Source of the DNA: Clostridia bacterium
GTDB lineage: Bacteria > Bacillota > Clostridia > Peptostreptococcales > Anaerovoracaceae
Length of the DNA: 44,190 bases
Reading direction: 5' to 3'
NCBI GenBank assembly: GCA_024693105.1
Contig: JAILLO010000082.1
Location: 1-44,190, forward strand
Position numbers and translations under genes: made by a program. Shown one piece after another: positions 41,449-44,190 of this stretch; the stretch's first letter is position 1, and every line of letters begins with the position of its first letter. Below the pieces are notes generated by a model that worked only from the letters and a program-made list of their open reading frames with translations, was not told where the DNA came from and ran no database searches.

Positions 41449-41865
41449 CTAAATATCTCTTATGACTTCGACAGAATGACTTTCAAGAGCCTTCTCCGCC
41501 TTTTCAATATCTCCGACCTGCAAAACAAAATACTGATCCTGGCCCTTTTCAACTACAAATGAATATACATATTCGATGGAAATCCCCTCATTTGCAAGTA
41601 TTGTAAAGACTTCATTAAGCGAACCTCTTCTGTCTTCCGGATTCACTGCAAGCACATCCGACATCTTAGCGACAACACCGTTTTCAGCCAGCGTTGCAAG
41701 TGCCTTGTCAGGATTGCTTACTACAGTTCTCAGGATACCGAAATCCGCAGTATCATAAACCGAAATCGCCCGGATGTCAAATCCTTCATCGAAAAACAAT
41801 TTTGTTAATTCCGCCAGTTTTCCCGGTTTGTTCGGAATAAATACGGACAGCTGTCTGATTGCCAT
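41449..41865 (-). CDS. Tandem ACT-domain protein, upstream copy
   Basis: A 138-residue protein with two ACT domains: MAIRQLSVFIPNKPGKLAELTKLFFDEGFDI at the start and PEDRRGSLNEVFTILANEGISIEYVYSFV in the second half. It is clearly related to the downstream copy but divergent in the second domain, where a ligand-site difference may lie. Its ATG directly follows the paaK stop codon (TAAATG), with GGAGG inside the end of that gene, so translation is probably coupled. No terminator was seen before the following T-box promoter. Confidence 0.86.
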   Translation of the reverse strand: MAIRQLSVFIPNKPGKLAELTKLFFDEGFDIRAISVYDTADFGILRTVVSNPDKALATLAENGVVAKMSDVLAVNPEDRRGSLNEVFTILANEGISIEYVYSFVVEKGQDQYFVLQVGDIEKAEKALESHSVEVIRDI

Positions 41866-43179
41866 TTATTTTTCCTCCCTCATATCAATAACACGCTTTG
41901 CTTTGCCTTCAAATCTCTGCAGACTTCTCGGCTCTACCAGATTTACGATTGAATCGATGCCAAGCACAGTACGCAGATTTGCCTTAACCTTTCTGTTCAG
42001 TTCTTCCAACATCTTAAACGAATCAAGGTAATTTGCATCAACCAGTTCAACGTCTATTTCTATCTTGTCAAGATGACCTTTTTTGAATACCTTGATCTGA
42101 TAATGCGGGCCGATACCTTCTGTATTGATAAGCACCTCTTCAATCTGCGAAGGGAATACATTCACGCCGCCGAGAATAAGCATATCATCCGATCTGCCCT
42201 GTATCTTTGACATACGCACCGTTGTTCTTCCGCAGTCGCATTTTTCGTAATGAAGTGAGGTAATATCCTTTGTTCTGTAACGTACAATCGGAAGAGCCTC
42301 TTTTGTAATCGTTGTAATTACAAGCTCTCCTGTCTCACCCGGTCCCAGTACTTCGCCCGTGTCAGGGTTGATGATTTCAGGTATAAAATGATCCTCACTT
42401 ATGTGCATGCCTCTCAGTGCCGTACATTCTCCGGCAACACCCGGCCCCATCAATTCACTCATGCCGTAATTTTCAGTTGAAAAAATCCCCCATTCATCGT
42501 TTAGGGCTTTTCTCATGGCTTCTGTCGAACCTTCACCGCCAAACAGTCCCCATTTAAGATTCAGATCGTTTTTCGGGTCGATGCCCATTTCCCGTGCAAT
42601 CTCTGCCATGTGAAGAGCATATGACGGGGTAGAAATAAGTGCGGTCGTACCAAAGTCCTGCATGATCATAATCTGCTTCTTGGTGTTGCCGCTTGACATC
42701 GGAATAACGCCTGCGCCGACATGTTCAAGGCCGTGCTGAAGTCCGAAGGCTCCCGTAAAAAGCCCGAAGCCGAACGAAATCTGCGCCACATCTTCGTCTG
42801 TAACGCCTGCCATCGTAACAATACGCGCTATAAGCTCTCTCCATGTCTCCATATCCTTCCTTGTGTATCCCACAACAGTAGGTTTGCCCGTTGTGCCTGA
42901 AGACGCGTGAAAACGCACAAGGTCCTTTTTGGGTGAAGAAAAAAGCCCAAAAGGATAATTGTCCCTGAAATCCGCCTTTACCGTAAACGGTAATTTTTGC
43001 AGGTCTTCAAGAGTTTTTATATCCCCCGGCTCTACTCCGTTGTCCTTAAATTTCTTTCTGTAATGGGGCACGTTTTCGTAAACTCTTGCAACTGTCTTTT
43101 GAAGTCTTTCGAGCTGAATAGCACGCATCTGCTCTCTGTCAAGAGTTTCTTCCCTGCTCCATATCTTTGTCTGAATCAT
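41866..43179 (-). CDS. paaK: Phenylacetate-CoA ligase, upstream copy
   Basis: A 437-residue paralogue of the downstream PaaK with the same signature motifs: ASSGTTGKP at residues 92-100, [39 protein letters not shown] and [12 protein letters not shown]. The two proteins share many blocks but differ around the binding pocket (for example the region after the glycine-rich loop), so substrates may differ. TAGGAGG precedes the ATG. Its promoter is a plain sigma-A site without a T-box, unlike the second copy. It heads the tandem paaK-ACT, T-box, paaK-ACT block. Confidence 0.91.
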   Translation of the reverse strand: MIQTKIWSREETLDREQMRAIQLERLQKTVARVYENVPHYRKKFKDNGVEPGDIKTLEDLQKLPFTVKADFRDNYPFGLFSSPKKDLVRFHASSGTTGKPTVVGYTRKDMETWRELIARIVTMAGVTDEDVAQISFGFGLFTGAFGLQHGLEHVGAGVIPMSSGNTKKQIMIMQDFGTTALISTPSYALHMAEIAREMGIDPKNDLNLKWGLFGGEGSTEAMRKALNDEWGIFSTENYGMSELMGPGVAGECTALRGMHISEDHFIPEIINPDTGEVLGPGETGELVITTITKEALPIVRYRTKDITSLHYEKCDCGRTTVRMSKIQGRSDDMLILGGVNVFPSQIEEVLINTEGIGPHYQIKVFKKGHLDKIEIDVELVDANYLDSFKMLEELNRKVKANLRTVLGIDSIVNLVEPRSLQRFEGKAKRVIDMREEK

Positions 43180-43217
43180 GTTTAATTCCTCCTACCAAAC
43201 TACTAAACTACCCTTTA

Positions 43218-43246
43218 ATTGTAAATCAATTTCCATATGCGTGCAA
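43218..43246 (-). promoter_or_regulatory. Promoter of the upstream paaK-ACT unit
   Basis: Minus strand TTGCAC (43246-43241), 17-bp spacer, TACAAT (43223-43218), about 40 bp before the start codon. Confidence 0.7.
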
Positions 43247-43302
43247 GTGCCTCTTTGCCGTTGTTTTCAAAACTCACACTTTCCTTTTCCAAAAAATTTA
43301 AG

Positions 43303-43308
43303 TATAAT
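43303..43308 (+). promoter_or_regulatory. Possible -10 element of the lipoprotein gene
   Basis: TATAAT on the plus strand, about 70 bp before the start codon. No convincing -35 at 16-18 bp. Confidence 0.4.
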
Positions 43309-43375
43309 TGCATTATCAGCAATGCGTCAGATAACTCTGGCTACTCATAATTATTTTTAACCCGGAGGTAATTAC

Positions 43376-44190
43376 ATGAAAAGGAATATATCTTTGATTT
43401 TAACCGCAGTTCTGATATTCGCTATGGTATTTGCAATGGCCGCATGCGGAGAAAAGCCCGCAGAAGAAGGGACAGACGGCACTCCGAACCCAATGACCGA
43501 GTATTCTTCAATCTACGAAATCAACGAAATGTGCGGCGGCGCGCTTGTAAAACCTGAAGAAGGGACTCTCAAAGCCGAAAAATTCTTTGTTATCGACTGC
43601 GGTGATTACAAAATTGCCGAATACCAGTTCAGTCTTGACGGCGTACCTTTCAAATTCAGATTTTCCGATACTTCCGAAGACATAAGCGGTGTATATGACG
43701 GCGATGATACAATTTTCAGCAGCAACGACAAGGAAATCGTCATTAACGATGAAGTTAAGGCTGCACGCTGGTTCAATGACGGACAGTACTGTCTTACAAC
43801 ATCAGATGTGGCAAACATTTCAGATGATGCCTTCAATAGCCTTGTTGAAAGCTTGAAGGCACTTTCAGGCCTGATTGACTGGTCCGATACATATGCAATG
43901 CTTGAAGGAGAATGGCAGGATTCATACAGCCAAAGATGTGTTATGACTCTCAAAAACGAAGGCGACCATGTCGGCATTAAAGTCCACTGGGGCGATTCCT
44001 GCGCAAGCTTTGTTGAGTGGAATATGACTGCAACCGCAGGCGAGGACGGAACTCTCAATTACAGCGACTGCACAAAGGATTACATCACTATGGCCGACAA
44101 CGGTGACATTGTATCAAGCGAATCGCAGAAAATTGACAAAGACGGCTACTTCCTCTACAGTGCCGAAAAGAAAACTCTTTCATGGGAAGG
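43376..44190 (+). CDS. Probable lipoprotein of unknown function, 3' end outside window
   Basis: The first 271 residues of a protein that runs off the right edge. A lipoprotein signal is present: MKRNIS, hydrophobic stretch, and the lipobox MAAC with Cys24, then a short charged linker (GEKPAEEG). The rest is a soluble, acidic and aromatic-rich region with repeated Gly-Asp-containing strands (YDGDDT, EGEWQDSY, HWGDSCASFVEW), resembling beta-rich lipoproteins common in gut Clostridia. I recognise no named family. GGAGG lies seven bases before the ATG. It diverges from paaK with about 200 bp between them. It is expected to be anchored outside the membrane. Confidence 0.8.
   Translation, partial: MKRNISLILTAVLIFAMVFAMAACGEKPAEEGTDGTPNPMTEYSSIYEINEMCGGALVKPEEGTLKAEKFFVIDCGDYKIAEYQFSLDGVPFKFRFSDTSEDISGVYDGDDTIFSSNDKEIVINDEVKAARWFNDGQYCLTTSDVANISDDAFNSLVESLKALSGLIDWSDTYAMLEGEWQDSYSQRCVMTLKNEGDHVGIKVHWGDSCASFVEWNMTATAGEDGTLNYSDCTKDYITMADNGDIVSSESQKIDKDGYFLYSAEKKTLSWE

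Noticed and set aside
43606-44058. 150-codon minus-strand frame
   Set aside because: Antisense to the lipoprotein gene, which has a clear signal peptide and ribosome binding site.

Overview
The window reads as chromosome of an anaerobic, low-to-mid GC Gram-positive bacterium of the class Clostridia. This rests on Firmicutes-type operons (rimP-nusA-ylxRQ-infB-rbfA-nrnA-truB, rpsO-pnp, purR/spoVG, prs-pth-mfd, mazG-hup-rqcP), two T-box leaders, strong AGGAGG ribosome binding sites, a C39 peptidase with S-layer-homology-like sequence, and paired phenylacetate-CoA ligase/ACT genes typical of amino-acid-using anaerobes. A family-level name (something near Anaerovoracaceae) would be a guess. A sigma-D-type promoter in front of a YjfB gene suggests flagellar motility. 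No rRNA, tRNA, CRISPR array, insertion sequence or prophage was seen.

Layout. 1-1500 (minus): the start of a secreted repeat-rich surface protein, preceded by a 42-codon reading frame whose end is folded into an intrinsic terminator. 1551-13873 (minus): murC, an acetyltransferase-only glmU, prs, pth, mfd, an amidohydrolase, a SpoVB/MurJ-like flippase, mazG, hup and rqcP, a long housekeeping run with internal terminators. 14067-15345 (plus): purR and spoVG, divergent from murC. 15579-19031 (minus): ileS of the long 'type 2' class under an Ile T-box. 19112-22739 (minus): a His-rich CobW GTPase, a second CobW-like GTPase with a different C-terminal domain, a flippase-like membrane protein and an unrecognised small protein. 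22986-23192 (plus): yjfB. 23288-25426 (minus): a P1-family peptidase and an SLH/C39 secreted protein. 25427-26478: an AT-rich kilobase with no convincing gene. 26479-38101 (minus): pnp, rpsO, ribF and the rimP-nusA-infB operon through truB. 38407-39363 (plus): a LysR regulator. 39320-43179 (minus): two tandem paaK-ACT modules. 43376-end (plus): a truncated lipoprotein gene.

How they work together. Most of the window is translation, RNA processing and envelope housekeeping. The most interesting accessory block is the paaK-ACT pair. The downstream copy sits behind a T-box whose aligned specifier reads TTC (Phe), so it should be switched on when phenylalanine is scarce. That is the logic expected if phenylacetyl-CoA is used to make phenylalanine (reductive carboxylation to phenylpyruvate) rather than to degrade it. 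The upstream copy has an ordinary promoter. Other items worth a second look are the possible leader-peptide attenuator before the adhesin, the tandem CobW-type GTPases with 10-bp repeats between them, and the glmU gene lacking its uridyltransferase half.
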